DNA of 64,000 bases from Hysterangium stoloniferum (lineage: Eukaryota; Basidiomycota; Agaricomycetes; Hysterangiales; Hysterangiaceae): NCBI GenBank assembly GCA_015178975.1, contig WHVD01000017.1, forward strand, positions 868,001 to 932,000. The letters are read 5' to 3'. The translations under genes and the position numbers were made by a program. Numbering within the stretch: the first letter of the stretch is position 1; every line of letters starts with the position of its first letter. A model generated the notes under the pieces. It saw only the letters and a program-made list of their open reading frames with translations. It had not been told where the DNA came from and made no database searches. Of the stretch, positions 10,080 through 22,259 are shown in pieces.

Positions 10080-13000
10080 AGTTGGTATGGATAGGCTAGA
10101 AGCAGAAGTCGTCTGACATTGCCTTGGAGGAATTGCAGTTGAGGAAATAAGACGGATAAGAATAAGTAGTATGCATGGCGCAACAGAAGGAACACGTTTT
10201 TGTTGAATGCGACGCCCATAGTGATCCACGCGGTGCGGCTATTGAACACAGCCTGCCTCTTCGCTGTTTTAGGTACTGGCTCAGAGAATAGTGCCAAATA
10301 AGGCACTAAATCGACTTGTATTGTTCACTTTTATAGGGGCATAGTTCCTGGGAATTTTTGAGCAGAAAACGAGGCGAAACCACCGCATTGTGAATTGTTC
10401 TTTGTCCTCTTAACTGAACACGTGATACGTCGACCAATGCATAATTAAATCCTTGAAAAAATGAACGAAAATCGGGTTGAACAATTCTTGAATACCAAGG
10501 TTTGATCGAAAGCAATCGCACATTATTTCGTTGAGAGAAAGTCAGAGAGCTTTTCATGCGCGAACCTCGTTGCCTATTTCTCCATGTGTGTTTACCCATT
10601 AAGAACGGAGGCATATTTCAGATGGCACTTTGACATGTATAGCCAAGCATGCGCGACGGAACCACACCGCATTGTTATCGACTAAGGCCGGGTCATAATG
10701 AGTAAAAAGACGTCATTCGGCACCGCTGTTTAAATTTCATCAGAGATGGAATCTTGAAGCCATGGTGGAAACATGAGGTTGCAAGACTTACTACTACAAT
10801 AACACAAAACCAGACAATAACGGCCTTTGAAATGGAGATAAGCAATTGATAGCCATGCAACAGGGTCCAGCTAACAAGATGGATTTCGAGTGCCATGGTA
10901 GGTTACCGCCCGAAAGAACTGCACAAGAGAAAATTTATGTCTCACTTGATGTGCTACCGAGCCCTTGCAGGTTCTGAAAGGACGGGCGAGTTTGAATCGA
11001 TACAGATGTCTAAAAGCGGCTTGTATATAAACCCACCGAAAATTGAATCATTAATGAGTTGCTCAAAGGAACTCACATATTTTTAACAAGGTTCTGATCG
11101 ATTCCCATGATTCTACCAGCCACCGACTCGAAGTTGCAGTGGAGGTCTCTCCATGGTGAACAAGCCGAAAATAGAGCTATAAACTTGAGTATAATAATAC
11201 CACGTTGATAATAACAAAGTGAGTTTTTTAAACAGCTGCCATGTCCTTGACATCTCAGCATGGTGTCCAGGTGGTGATGCGACGCCGCCGACAGCATCAT
11301 CTCGAGCTGATCCTTCTCACTCCACTGCATAGACAGCTCATTTACCCTATATCAGCATATGATATGTCAGTGACAAACCAGACTTGAAGAGCACCTGGGA
11401 GATGGATGAGCTGGCTCCCAGAAAATAGGAGCAGTATATGAATCTTTGAAAAAAGATAGCAAGTAATGCCTTGCTCGAAAGGCGTGGCTTGAATAACAAT
11501 AGTATGATAACGTAAGAAACCTGGGCGTACCACATCTCCTTGTCCCTCGACAACGTTGTCATTGACAGTATCCAAGCCCTGAAAAAACGGTTTAATATCG
11601 GTGATCTTAGCAATTAACCGTAATATCGTGACCTTACTCCCGGTAGAAGCGGTAAAGATATATTTCATGAGACAATTCCGAACATATTCGGGATTGCTGA
11701 GATTTCTGCGACAGGGTCGGAGCGGTGTGGCCAGGCAAGGCGTACAGTATTAGGTGATACCGTATTGAATGTTCAACCTTTTGGCTAAGATGAAAAACGT
11801 CAATGGTCATGGCATGAATCGAAATAATGAATATTACGGTAAAAATTACCGACATGATGATGGCAGCACCTGCGTCTAACGCTCCACATTCAAACTGTAA
11901 CCACAGTCTTCGCGCCTATCCTTGATACGAGTTTATTAATTATAAAAAACATGCTATGAGGATGCAATGGTGTTTTCCGAACATAAAACTACGAACTAGG
12001 CTGTGCCATTTATCATGCTCGACATGTCCGAAAAGACCAAGAGTCCCCATATGCGCCAAGCGATCTTCACAACTATATAATTACCCGCGGGGACTGTATG
12101 CAGAAATTCACAAATTTTCGTAGTTTATGGATTGATTAGAGACGGACACCCTTGATGTGGGAGAGCTACTAATTCATACTCCAGTGATGCTGGGTGAACC
12201 ATTATACCACATACAGGTCAAAACTGTCTGATGTATTCATCTCAGTATATAGATCCCTTATATAGCAACGTGCTGAAATTGACTCGCATGCGAGACCCTG
12301 CATATGGTAGTAAGGGAGAAACAATCATTTCTGAGCTTCAATCTGAACTTAAACCAGGCTTCAACGCGTGGCGTCACGTGCCAATCACGCGTCAGTCACG
12401 ACCTTTGACAAAGCTTATGTACCAAGGGACGAAGAGTACATTGGTCAATCACGAGATATTAGTCCGAACATTGGAAAAATGTGAAGCTGAGTACTGATAT
12501 ATTTTGGGTATGCAACTAACCAAACGGCTCTCATCTTGCCAACACAGGACTGGATTTTCATTACCACCGCTGAACACTTGTTACAACAATAGATCTTCGT
12601 GAGCGACCATCGAAAGTTGATATGTTTTTTTATTTTATTTTATTTTATTTTATTTTGATGGAATGCACTTAACAATATCTATATATATATATTTCAGAGG
12701 CATTTCGGGATCGAAAATTCAATACAAACTACTTGGTCATACTAAGCAACCCTTTTGACTTTTAATAACAATTGAAATTCTCACTTAAATTTTTACAGAT
12801 TGTATAATATATTTTTAAACCCATATTTATTGTCAAGGGTATGTCATGAACCTTAGGGTTTTACGATACTAGGTCTGTATATGTAAGTGCCACAGCGTCA
12901 TATTGGAGAATATTACCGTCCGATTGCCAAGTTTGTTTCCAAAGTGGTGCCTGTAAACTCCTAGCTGATACTATTTCATTGGCGGTGCAGGATCATGGTA

Positions 13001-16000
13001 ATGCAACACTTGGAAGAGGAAAAACAGAGGTCGTGAAGGCGGTAAGATTTTGATCATCATATCTAAAAAAACAGGAGTAACAATAAGATGTTATTTAGCC
13101 ATTATCACATGGAGCTCTCAGTTTCTTGACATTGCTGCTGCCGTGACGCCTCGTTTTGCCTCATAACAACAAGGTCGTGGACAAGAATGTGAAAAAGAAA
13201 ATAATAAACCACCATGAACCTAAGAGGGCACACCAAACCCTGTTAACCCATTTAGTCGAAATCAAGGGCAGGGATCTCTATCTCCCGGCCATCTATCTAT
13301 GTAACACGTCATATGGAGGTGACGATACCCGCCACATCTATCTGTTCAAAGAGTTCACGAAGAAACGCCCCAGCGTCTCACATCATGTTATATTTCCTTT
13401 CCCCAATACAGTACACCTCCCCGATCCACCGATTTGCCTGAAGCCTCTTACGTGTGGTGGCTGACGGCGATTAAAAGAACCTGTTCCTGACGCATAGAAA
13501 TCTATTACCAGTCAACTACCAATACTCCCATTTGTGACACCCTATCTCGAATTGCAAATTTCTCGTTAATGTCTTGTGAACGATCCGGATTCTAACGCGT
13601 AGGCGCAGTATTCTTAAGACCATCACAACCAGATAACGGGAAGAACTCCTTCATTTCAGTTTACTTCTTTTGATGTCATCGTTGAAGATATCTAATTAAC
13701 CAGTGCGGTCTTCATACTCGACCATCACAGGTCTGGAACTTCCGGTAAATACTACAGGGGCACAATAATCTAGTCCCTGTCGCTCAAAACACAAGACAAC
13801 CGTGGCTTAGGTGACTGGTGTAAGAAATCTCAGATCGCGCATTAATGCACCTGCTTATTCATCCCGCCACACCATCAAGGTACAATCTCGAAGGAAATCG
13901 TCAAGACCCGGGCTATGAACTTAACTTCCTGGTCTGTCTTCAGATAGCCACCAATTTTGTCATTGCTAAAGAATTGTTAGCACCCATTTCCAGCATCCTG
14001 TAACGCTCATGGTTTCCAGGGAAAAGAGACAAAAAAAAACTGTATATTTCGGTGCGTTTTCCGTTACTCTGTGGTCTGGTTGTCTCACATAATAGTCACG
14101 AGTACAAACACATCGTACAGCACGCTGCACGTTCTGTCAAACCCTGCGAGGTTTGCCAGCGTGGTGAAAATGCCGGTGAACTTAGAAAGCATATTTCGAT
14201 TAATATTTTTGAAGCTACACCTTATACCTTGAAGTGCCTGGAATTGCATGGCACTAGCAGTTCACCTTCAGAATTTGGCACTCCCCAGAAGCGCTGAATC
14301 ACATACCCCTGTTAATTAGATCCATAAATGGCCGAGCTGTGTCGTGGAATGAGGGATCCGTATCTACAGCAGACGGAGGAAGAATGATGTACCGGGAAAG
14401 ATTCTTATCAATGGAGCCGTGCGAATGAGGACGATGGCTAATACAAATCTCCTTGAGTCAGCATGAACGCCCCTGCATTTCAAGTCCCCAATTTTGTTTG
14501 GACACCGGCGATCTCAATTTTCAGATCACTCTAAGGAGGGAAACAGACTGGCAAACCATGATATGAAATTTGGATTTGGGTATAACCACATGTTAAATCT
14601 GAATCTAGCCCCCAAACTTGACTAGCAAAAATATTTTAGGGTACACCACAATTATTTTACATTTCGACACAGAAAGAATTTAGAAACCATTGCCGGATCT
14701 CCATTCAAGAAACTACATTCTAATTGAAACTGCACAATTGGCCTCAATTTCATAATGTGATGGTTTCGACCGGATCAGCGGAATCCCTTCTTCAAACATC
14801 TCTGATATACAATCCCTTGATCTGAAGTGTTGAATAAATTTGAACTTGCGCGTAGGATGGGAAATAAGAAAATCGAACAAAACGAGTGGGACGATATGTT
14901 GAATAGAGGATCCATTATTCGCACTTCAACACGGCGGGGGATAGAGGTTTGGATATTAGGTTTGAACCAATATTTGATCCCTTTACAGCCATTTAAGACT
15001 ATAGTTATTAGGTTTGATTGCCTCTGTCACTTCAGAGAAGACAGATTTACACATCTGAACCTTTTATCAAAGTAATACATCAGTTGGATACCCAATGAAC
15101 TCTCCTAAGGAGAGATAATTGTCTGTACTCTGGCTTGAATATATCTTAAAAATACCCACTCATGTTCAAACTCAAGACATTGGGACAGAACATTTTCTTT
15201 TTTTTTCCAGGCTAGACATCGAAGCTTGCTGGTTTTGCAGATACACAATAATCCTTCAGAACGTGGGGTGCCAGGAAGAAGAATCTACTAGAACCAATAC
15301 TGGATTGGACTGAGTGACGGAACCACTGACATCTACGGTGTCTTGGCGGGGCGTCTGATCACCCAGCGAGTGAGAAATTACCAACCGTCAGTTCACAATT
15401 GTTATGTAGGTTAGGGTTTACCTATGACTGGCTCCTCCCGTACCATTTTTCGACCAACGTTAAGGGGACCAGATTCTAGAACAATTGTGTGCTCCCACGT
15501 AGAACTCCGAGGACATGTTGTGGAGCCTACTAGCTCTGATAGCCGACACGAGAGTTCTGGTCAAAGCATCATCATCTTATTTTGAATGTCGTGATAGATT
15601 CTCTCTTTTATTTTATACTCAAGCGCTGATCTCGAAGTCTGCCGATAGTTTACATCTTGAGCCCGAGGGGGATGGCAACGAGGTCCATGTGAAATGATTT
15701 GCTATCTCCAACTGAGAGCGCGGGGTGTATATCTTCCCTACTAATCAAGTAATCACGACTTTCGAGTCTTACGGATAGGTGCCTGAGGATGTGAATATAT
15801 CTATGGTGGCTGATGAGAGGTTTACGATTCGGTAACTCGGACTATCCTGCCAATGCGATCGGCGGGGAGGCAAACTTGCCAGCCAAATTCCCACATACTG
15901 GCAGCATGAGATTGAGCTCTGACTGTATAAAATATTGCCAGTAATATCTCAACCTGTGGCATTAATGAACCGCCGTTTGTCAATTAATCGGCGCGTGCGA

Positions 16001-16286
16001 AGCACTAACTATACTAATAAGGTATCCAAAAAAAGCCCTGCTAGTAGCATACCGGCTAACTATAGCAATGTCCTTTGGTATATAAGCAGTGTCAGCGGTT
16101 CAGTTAATTACATCTTGTAGCATTACTCACAGCCCTTACACAGCAAACCAACACATCTCCTATCAATCACTAGCGACTGCGAATTAGGAACTGCGGGTGC
16201 CATCAAGTCCAGATGTCTAAATACGTACCTTATAAGGAAAGACAATAGTGCCTTCTTGTGAATATCTTCATCCTTCTATTTCCTCT
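10080..16286. other. 6.2-kb gene-poor stretch
   Basis: Short open frames of 60-108 codons occur on both strands. Several on the minus strand between 10.3 and 11.9 kb contain hydrophobic runs (for example at 10693-10896 and 11347-11613) and could be scattered exons of a membrane protein. I could not join them with phase-consistent introns or match a family. Plus-strand frames at 12231-12497, 13156-13464, 14052-14297 and 14827-15075 have no recognisable motif. Base composition turns AT-rich after 12.5 kb. This may hold an unrecognised or decayed gene. Confidence 0.4.
12625..12656. repeat. TATTT pentanucleotide microsatellite
   Basis: About six tandem copies of TATTT follow a short T run. A short AT dinucleotide run lies about 20 bases downstream (about 12678-12691). 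Confidence 0.9.
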
Positions 16287-17888
16287 ATGGGGAACATTTT
16301 GGCATGCTTTGGCAGCAGACAATGCGCCAGCCAACTCATTACTTGGCTGAGTCAAGATGACGATGGAATATTCCCCAGTCAAATCGCCAGTCCTCAGCTA
16401 ATTCGAGACGGTCAAAGACCAGTTCCTGAAAATATGCGAGAATGTAACCGTTTAGACGGGATGCGGGAGAATTTGCCTCTGCATACACTCTCCAGTCAGT
16501 TTAACTTTATCCAGTAAGCGCGCCTTTTTTTGGACCAAGAGGATAAAAAACATTCTACTTATTCGATCTTGGGGATAATTTCAGACTCCCTCAAGAATTA
16601 GTCGACGAGATAGTGGATTATATATCCTCGGATCGACTTATGCTTCTCGTATGCAATCGAATCTCACGTATGTGGGCAATTTCAGTAAAAAGGCACCTAT
16701 TTAAAGACATAAGCATGAGTCCAAAAACGGGCAACAAACTCTCCCAAATTATTCAAAATGACCCTTACATTCATGCCTTTGTTAAAAAACTGACCATCGA
16801 TGAAAACGGCGGTAGGCGAAGCCATCCTTCAATTGCCAGTGCCATTCCTATCCAAATTGTCGCACCACGTTTAACAAATGTTCTCGTTTTGTGCTTGGTC
16901 AGCGTCCATTTTTCTTCCCTGGACAATGCTGCGTGGTGTAGCATTCTTTGGAACTTTCCCTTGGTCCAATGCCTTTCCCTTCAATCATGTGTCTTCGAAT
17001 TTGCTCAGGATCTGGTCGATTTGATAATCGCCCATCCGAAGATAATGGAATTTGACCTTTGGCACGTAGTCGTACAGGATAGGTTTGATCGACCACATGA
17101 TATCGTGACCAGAATGTTGTCTGTTCCGCCAGTCGAGTTGAGTGGTGGCTCTAAGCCACGGTGGCGGCTAGAGAACCCACCTCTTCAGATAACTGTACCT
17201 CGGCTGGATCCTACCCCTTCAAATGTTTCATTTCATATCTTGACTTGCACATCGTCTTTGCCCGCTTTTAGTCGTGTCATAGACATCATTCAGAGTAGCA
17301 TGTCGATCCAGATCCACAAGCTCATTGTATCCAATCTGTGTCGTGACGATGGACCTCTCCTTTCTGCCATCCTGACAAAGCTTGCCTCATCCCTGAAGCA
17401 CCTTGAACTGACTCTTTCGGGGGCATGTAACAAAACAGAAGCTGAAGGTGGGTTTTTATAATAAGGTTTTGTATATTTCCCACACTCATCCCAGATATCA
17501 AACAGACATTCTTCATTATATCGATATATCCCCGAATACATCACTTCAAACATTAAGTCTACCAACGTTTATGCAACTATCAGTCTATTCACCAGTGATC
17601 TCCGGCCTTGCCTCAATACCCATCGTTCTTGCCAGCATTTCTTCGCCACATTTGGAATCGATATCATTCAGATTATATGGACAGCCAACCACGGATCACC
17701 CAATCAATGGACTAGACTCATTAGATAAAGTACTGAGTCGCCCGAATTTTCGCCACCTCCGAAAAGTGGCTTTTGAGATGTATGGCAATATGACTATGTC
17801 GAAGAGTGGGGTGGAGATTCAGAAGGGGATGCCAATGTTGTGCGAGAGGGCACACAGGGGATTCCTAACGTTGGATGTGGGAGAATAA
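16287..17888 (+). CDS. F-box protein
   Basis: This is probably a substrate adaptor of an SCF-type ubiquitin ligase. Three exons (16287-16513, 16585-17447, 17506-17888) join in phase to 490 codons plus stop. The first junction completes the F-box core LPQELVDEIVDYI, followed by LMLLVCNRISRMWAISVKRHLF, placing the F-box at about residues 76-120. The rest has the irregular leucine/isoleucine spacing of basidiomycete F-box/LRR-like proteins (VQCLSLQSCVF, LKHLELTLSGA, LQTLSLPTFMQL), with no single canonical LRR. The protein starts MGNILACFGS, a possible N-myristoylation and palmitoylation signal, which would be unusual for an F-box protein. The predicted target is unknown. Confidence 0.75.
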
Positions 17889-18753
17889 CTAGCCTCTGTT
17901 CATGTATTTTTAACTCTTTCCCCGCTGTATTGTCTTTCGCTGTCTGTGTTGTTATTTTGCATGGAATGGGACGTTCATTCTGAACAGCCCCGAGGTTGAG
18001 CTATTAAAAAGTGATACGGTACGATTTCGAGCGGGATCGAACTCAAGAAGCAGGAGAATCAGAAGCATCGATACCACATGCGCACGTGCACAAGACCTAT
18101 CCCACTTGAGTTACACCGTCGGTTAGGCGGCAGGACCCTTCACGACTCGTGTACATACACCGCACAAACATCAACCACGCGAATACCCGACATCCCACAT
18201 TGCAGACATTGAATTGATCACGGGATTTTCCAGTCCAGATGAGGGTACGGTACACTGACAAGCGCAGCGCGAATTGAGTGATAGCGACCATGCAATGCTT
18301 TATTGGGAAATATGACGCGTGTTCTAAATTGAGCATTTAGGATATGATGGAACGACTCGCTCCGTCTTGACACATCCTCCGAGTCGAAGCAGAGAATTCG
18401 CTCGTGTACGGCAGGACTTGTATATGAATCTATGAAAAGAGAGATTGATGAATAAATAATCCATTCCGTTTAAGTAGATTCCTTGAAAAGCTGAACTATA
18501 TCTTCGGGGCTAATCTGGAGTAATCCAAAAATACAGCAACTCGTACCATTGATGCCAATAACGGACGTAATATGTTGCTCTTTCCCTGTGGTATGTTTTG
18601 GGAATAATATTTATTTCATTTTATTTGTTTATCACTCGTATCCTTTCCGAGATTCCGGCAAACAAACTTGGGCCGAGACTCCCCTGTTACCAACAATTTT
18701 TTCTTTACTTTTCTCGTTCACCAAGATCTCAAATTCCCTTTACTCAGTTCCCT
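17889..18753. other. Intergenic with a weak tRNA-like patch
   Basis: On the minus strand of about 18027-18112 there is a box-A-like TAACTCAAGTGGG and, about 60 nt on, a box-B-like AGTTCGATCCC. This resembles a tRNA-derived SINE head or dead tRNA, but no cloverleaf can be drawn. Nothing else was recognised. Confidence 0.3.
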
Positions 18754-18762
18754 TTTATATAA
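18754..18762 (+). promoter_or_regulatory. Candidate TATA box of the ammonia-lyase gene
   Basis: TTTATATAA lies about 45 nt before the chosen ATG at 18807. The position suits a fungal core promoter with a short 5' UTR. The motif is AT-rich and could be chance. Confidence 0.35.
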
Positions 18763-18806
18763 CAAAAGTACACTATTATGCATCGTCAGTTATCGTCGCC
18801 TTTCTC

Positions 18807-21520
18807 ATGTCTCATCCTACTCATACCGCAACTACCCTCTCCCAGATCAATGCTCTCGACGGGTACATAAACTCCCAAACAACTGTGTTCATAAATGGAC
18901 ATAATCTTGATATTTCAGCAGTCGTCGCTGTTTCCAGGTGAGTACTGGACGAAAGCATCCTATGACAGGTATCCGATTTATTTTGACTAATATTAAAGGC
19001 ACGGAATCATTCCCCAACTCGTCACGAAAGACGAGGTAAAGAGTAGAATCAGTCGCGCCGCAGAAATTGTTCAAGAAGCTTTAGAAAAGGAGGGTGGATC
19101 GCTTTATGGTGTTACGACTGGAGTGGGTGCTTCAGGTAAAATTAAAAAAACATTTATTTTGGGGCTGAACTGATCATGCATGCAGCCTTTATGCGTACTA
19201 CCGATGTCGACGAGCTTCAAAGGGCACTTGTCAACAAGAATTTGAACGGAATTATCCCATCCCTCACGCTGTCGAGCAAGATATCTCGTCTTAATCTCAT
19301 TCTGCCGGAAGAGTTCATGAGAGGCACTGTCATGGTAAGGTTCTAAAGAATTATTGATTTGTGTACTTGGATTTATCCAATTCAATAGGTCCGACTGAAC
19401 ACCCTCATGCGTGGCCATTCCGGCGTGAGATGGTGTGTGATTGAGAAGATGTATACTCTCTTGAAAGAAGACGTCGTACCATGCGCTCCGAAGAATAACA
19501 CTGTCAGGTATAGAATTAACTTCAATTAAGACATCTTATTTTTCTCTTACTTTCATGTCTTCCAGCGCGTCAGGTATATCCCGACACGAATCTAGCTCTA
19601 AATTAACTACCTAATCAAAGATTTGAAGGCGACTTAGGGACTCTGGCATATATCGCAGGCACCCTACTGGGAAGGGAGGATGTACTTGTTTGGCATGGAA
19701 AAAAGTACGTGGCATTGTCAGGGTAACACGCTGCTGTACAAATCAACCTTATCTTCATACTTTAGCGAGGAGCGTCGTATAAAGGCTGCATCCGAAGTTT
19801 TAAATGAGATAGGCATGAACAGCCTTGTTTTTGGTCCCAAGGAGGCAATTGCTATCCTAAAGTGAGATCTACCCCCCAGTCTATGCATGCCCAATGTCTT
19901 GATCTTCCCAATGTTAGCGGTACAGCAGCTAGCAGTAGCGCAGCCGCCCAGGTCCTTTATGATGCCAACGTCCTCCTCCTCGCGACACAGTGTATGTCGG
20001 TTCTTACCATGGAGGCCCTCAGGGCCAATCTGGAACCGTTTAAACCTTTTCCTCATGTCGTTGCTCGTCCCCACCCCGGACAGATTGAGGTGGCGGATAA
20101 TATCCTCCGCATGGCCAACGGATCTAAGTTTATTTTCGATGAATACCCAGAGGGCGATCCGGAGTTTAAGCTCAGACAAGATCGATATCATATAAGGCAC
20201 TTGAACATATCACTCGTCATATATTATTATTCGTGTGACGATTTTTTCTTTTCTCAGATGCGTCCCACAATGGGTTGGTCCGTTTGCGGAGAACTTGGTC
20301 CAAGCTACGCGGCAGATCGAGATCGAATTGAACTCTACAACCGATAATCCAATAATCGATCCCAACGGAACATATCCTACGAACGTATACCACGCCGGAA
20401 ATTTTCAAGCCCTTTCGGTCTCTGACGCCATGGATAAGGTGAGGCACGCGATGCAAGGTGTTGGTAAGTTGGAAAAATGACATGACGATCATAGTAGCAA
20501 CTCAATGGTTTACAGGGAAATTATTATATTCACAACATACTGAACTTTTAAATCCATTATTGAATCGTGGTTTGCCAGCGGATTGTGCTGCTGGTGAACC
20601 TAATATCGACTATGGATTGAAATCGTCAGACCTTGCATGTGCTGCATATCTTTCTGGTGAGAATTTTTTTTTTCATTCAAATGCAATTGATTTAAAAAAT
20701 ACTATCAGAACTTGGATTCCTTGCGGGGTCTTTTTTACCTCATGTTCACTCCACGGAACATCATAATCAATCCATAAACTCCATGGCATTGGCTTCAGCA
20801 CGGCATGCACAGTCCAGCATCGAACTGCTACAACAAGTGAGTACATATCATGCGGAGGTGAATTCTGATATTTACGGCATGCCTTTACAGCTTATCGCAA
20901 CGCATTTGTACACACTTTGCCAAGCATTGGACCTTCGGGAAATGAACTCGCAATACCTCTCTAAACTGCGCAATTTATTCTCATCCGAGCTCAAAGCGCT
21001 TCAACGTAACGGTGACGCGACGGACATTGTTGCCCTGGAGGAAACGTTGTTTACAGTCCTGAGAGTGCGCTTCTCTCAGACGGCATCATTAACATCAGAC
21101 CAAAGGTTCCAAGCTATGTTTTCCTCTCTGTTGTATCCATTCTCGAAGACGGCAGTCAGGACACCCGCTTTAGAGTTTTTGGATCAATGCGACTGGTTGG
21201 ACTCGTTAGCGTTGAAAGCAAAGGATTTATTTTTGAAGAACAGATTGAATTACATCACGAGCGGAGGTTCGGCCTATGAATCTTTGGGAAGAGCGGGCAA
21301 AGTCATCTATTCTTTCGTGAGACATGATCTGGGTGTCAGCATGAGGAAAGGGCTTCAGGGGATGGACCAGCGCGAGATAGGGACGGGAATAAGTCAAATA
21401 TTCGAGGCGATCTCATGTGGGACGATGGATTTAATTTGGAAACAAGCGCTTTTGGGAGAGGACAGAGATCCGGTTGATATATGCTTGCCATCGAAATTAA
21501 ATGGTATATCCCATGATTAG
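18807..21520 (+). CDS. Aromatic amino acid ammonia-lyase-like enzyme (PAL/HAL superfamily)
   Basis: It would remove ammonia from an aromatic amino acid to give a trans-2-enoate, using the self-formed MIO cofactor in a cytosolic tetramer. Twelve exons join in phase to 700 codons with stop: 18807-18937, 18999-19135, 19186-19334, 19389-19507, 19566-19573, 19629-19704, 19766-19861, 19918-20196, 20258-20463, 20516-20656, 20709-20836, 20891-21520. Visible motifs are the catalytic Tyr80 loop LYGVTTGVG, the MIO triad Ala-Ser-Gly at 180-182 (TVSASGDLGTLAYIAG), EAIAILNGTA, DRYHIRCVPQW, NSTTDNPIID, YHAGNFQ and NSMALASAR. The MIO Ala-Ser lies in an 8-nt microexon, and intron 8 has a GC donor. Residues 107-108 are Lys-Asn where fungal PALs have His-Gln, so the substrate may not be phenylalanine. 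Neighbouring monooxygenase and halogenase genes suggest a secondary-metabolite role. The length is normal for fungal PAL. Confidence 0.9.
19566..19573 (+). other. 8-nt microexon carrying the MIO Ala-Ser codons
   Basis: CGCGTCAG sits between a CCAG acceptor and a GTATATC donor. Joined to AG of exon 4 and GC of exon 6 it yields Ser-Ala-Ser-Gly-Asp, the family's invariant cofactor triad. Skipping it removes 8 nt and breaks the frame. Confidence 0.8.
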
Positions 21521-22259
21521 TGTACTTGTTATATTGTGTAAGTTTTTCATGCAGTCAATACATGCTCGGGCTCCATTTTCTCCCTTTGCGGATTGAGACT
21601 CGAAAACTACTCAATTTCCGGCTCGAAGAAAGGGCGTTACATGAATGCTAAACGTTGAGTGGTTCAACTTTACAATTTACTATAAATCTGAGAACTTTTA
21701 TTATTCAATTCCCGAAATGACTATGCAATGGATACTACCGACGTAATTTTAACGGAAGGTTCCATTTCAGATCACTATGCCGAATGCGATCGTAGATTAT
21801 TCAGCTCCAGAAGAAGTTCCGTTCTGGCGACTCAGTTAGGCTCAGTGACGGTGCGGATGAAAAGGACAACTCTTTATTCTAGATTAGACGCAGGCAATTA
21901 TAATTAGTCAGACGTATTTGATTACCCATATGCCGTATCAACTCAGCTTGCCAACATGTAGTAATTATGACATGTTTTCAACTGTTCGGACCGGCACCGG
22001 GGCACTTAATAGGTTGGAACTCCGTCGGCGCTTTTACATGGTGAGGGTTGGCCGGCGGATCATTGACACATAGTCAGGCGCCCGTGGTATTCCGTATGGA
22101 GGTTGTTGTCACTCACTTTCAACACTTTCCAGAGACGTTAGGAGCAAAACCTATCTATTTAACAATGTATTTCGCGCGGCTTCTACTCGTCATCCCTTGA
22201 AATCTGTTCGCAACGACGGTTGTATTACTACGACAAGGAGCCGTTGTGCGCTGGCTACC
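21521..22259. other. Intergenic; nothing recognised
   Basis: This is the 3' flank of the ammonia-lyase gene. No open frame with motifs, repeat or RNA gene was seen. Confidence 0.45.

Noticed and set aside
10693..11855. Membrane protein gene on the minus strand
   Set aside because: Hydrophobic frames exist, but no set of introns joined them in phase and no family was recognised.
14100..14200. Gypsy integrase zinc motif suggested by VKPCEVCQRG
   Set aside because: No upstream His-His pair and no DDE core nearby; too little to support.
18027..18115. Possible tRNA on the minus strand
   Set aside because: Box A and box B resemblance only; no acceptor stem, and the spacing does not fold into a cloverleaf.
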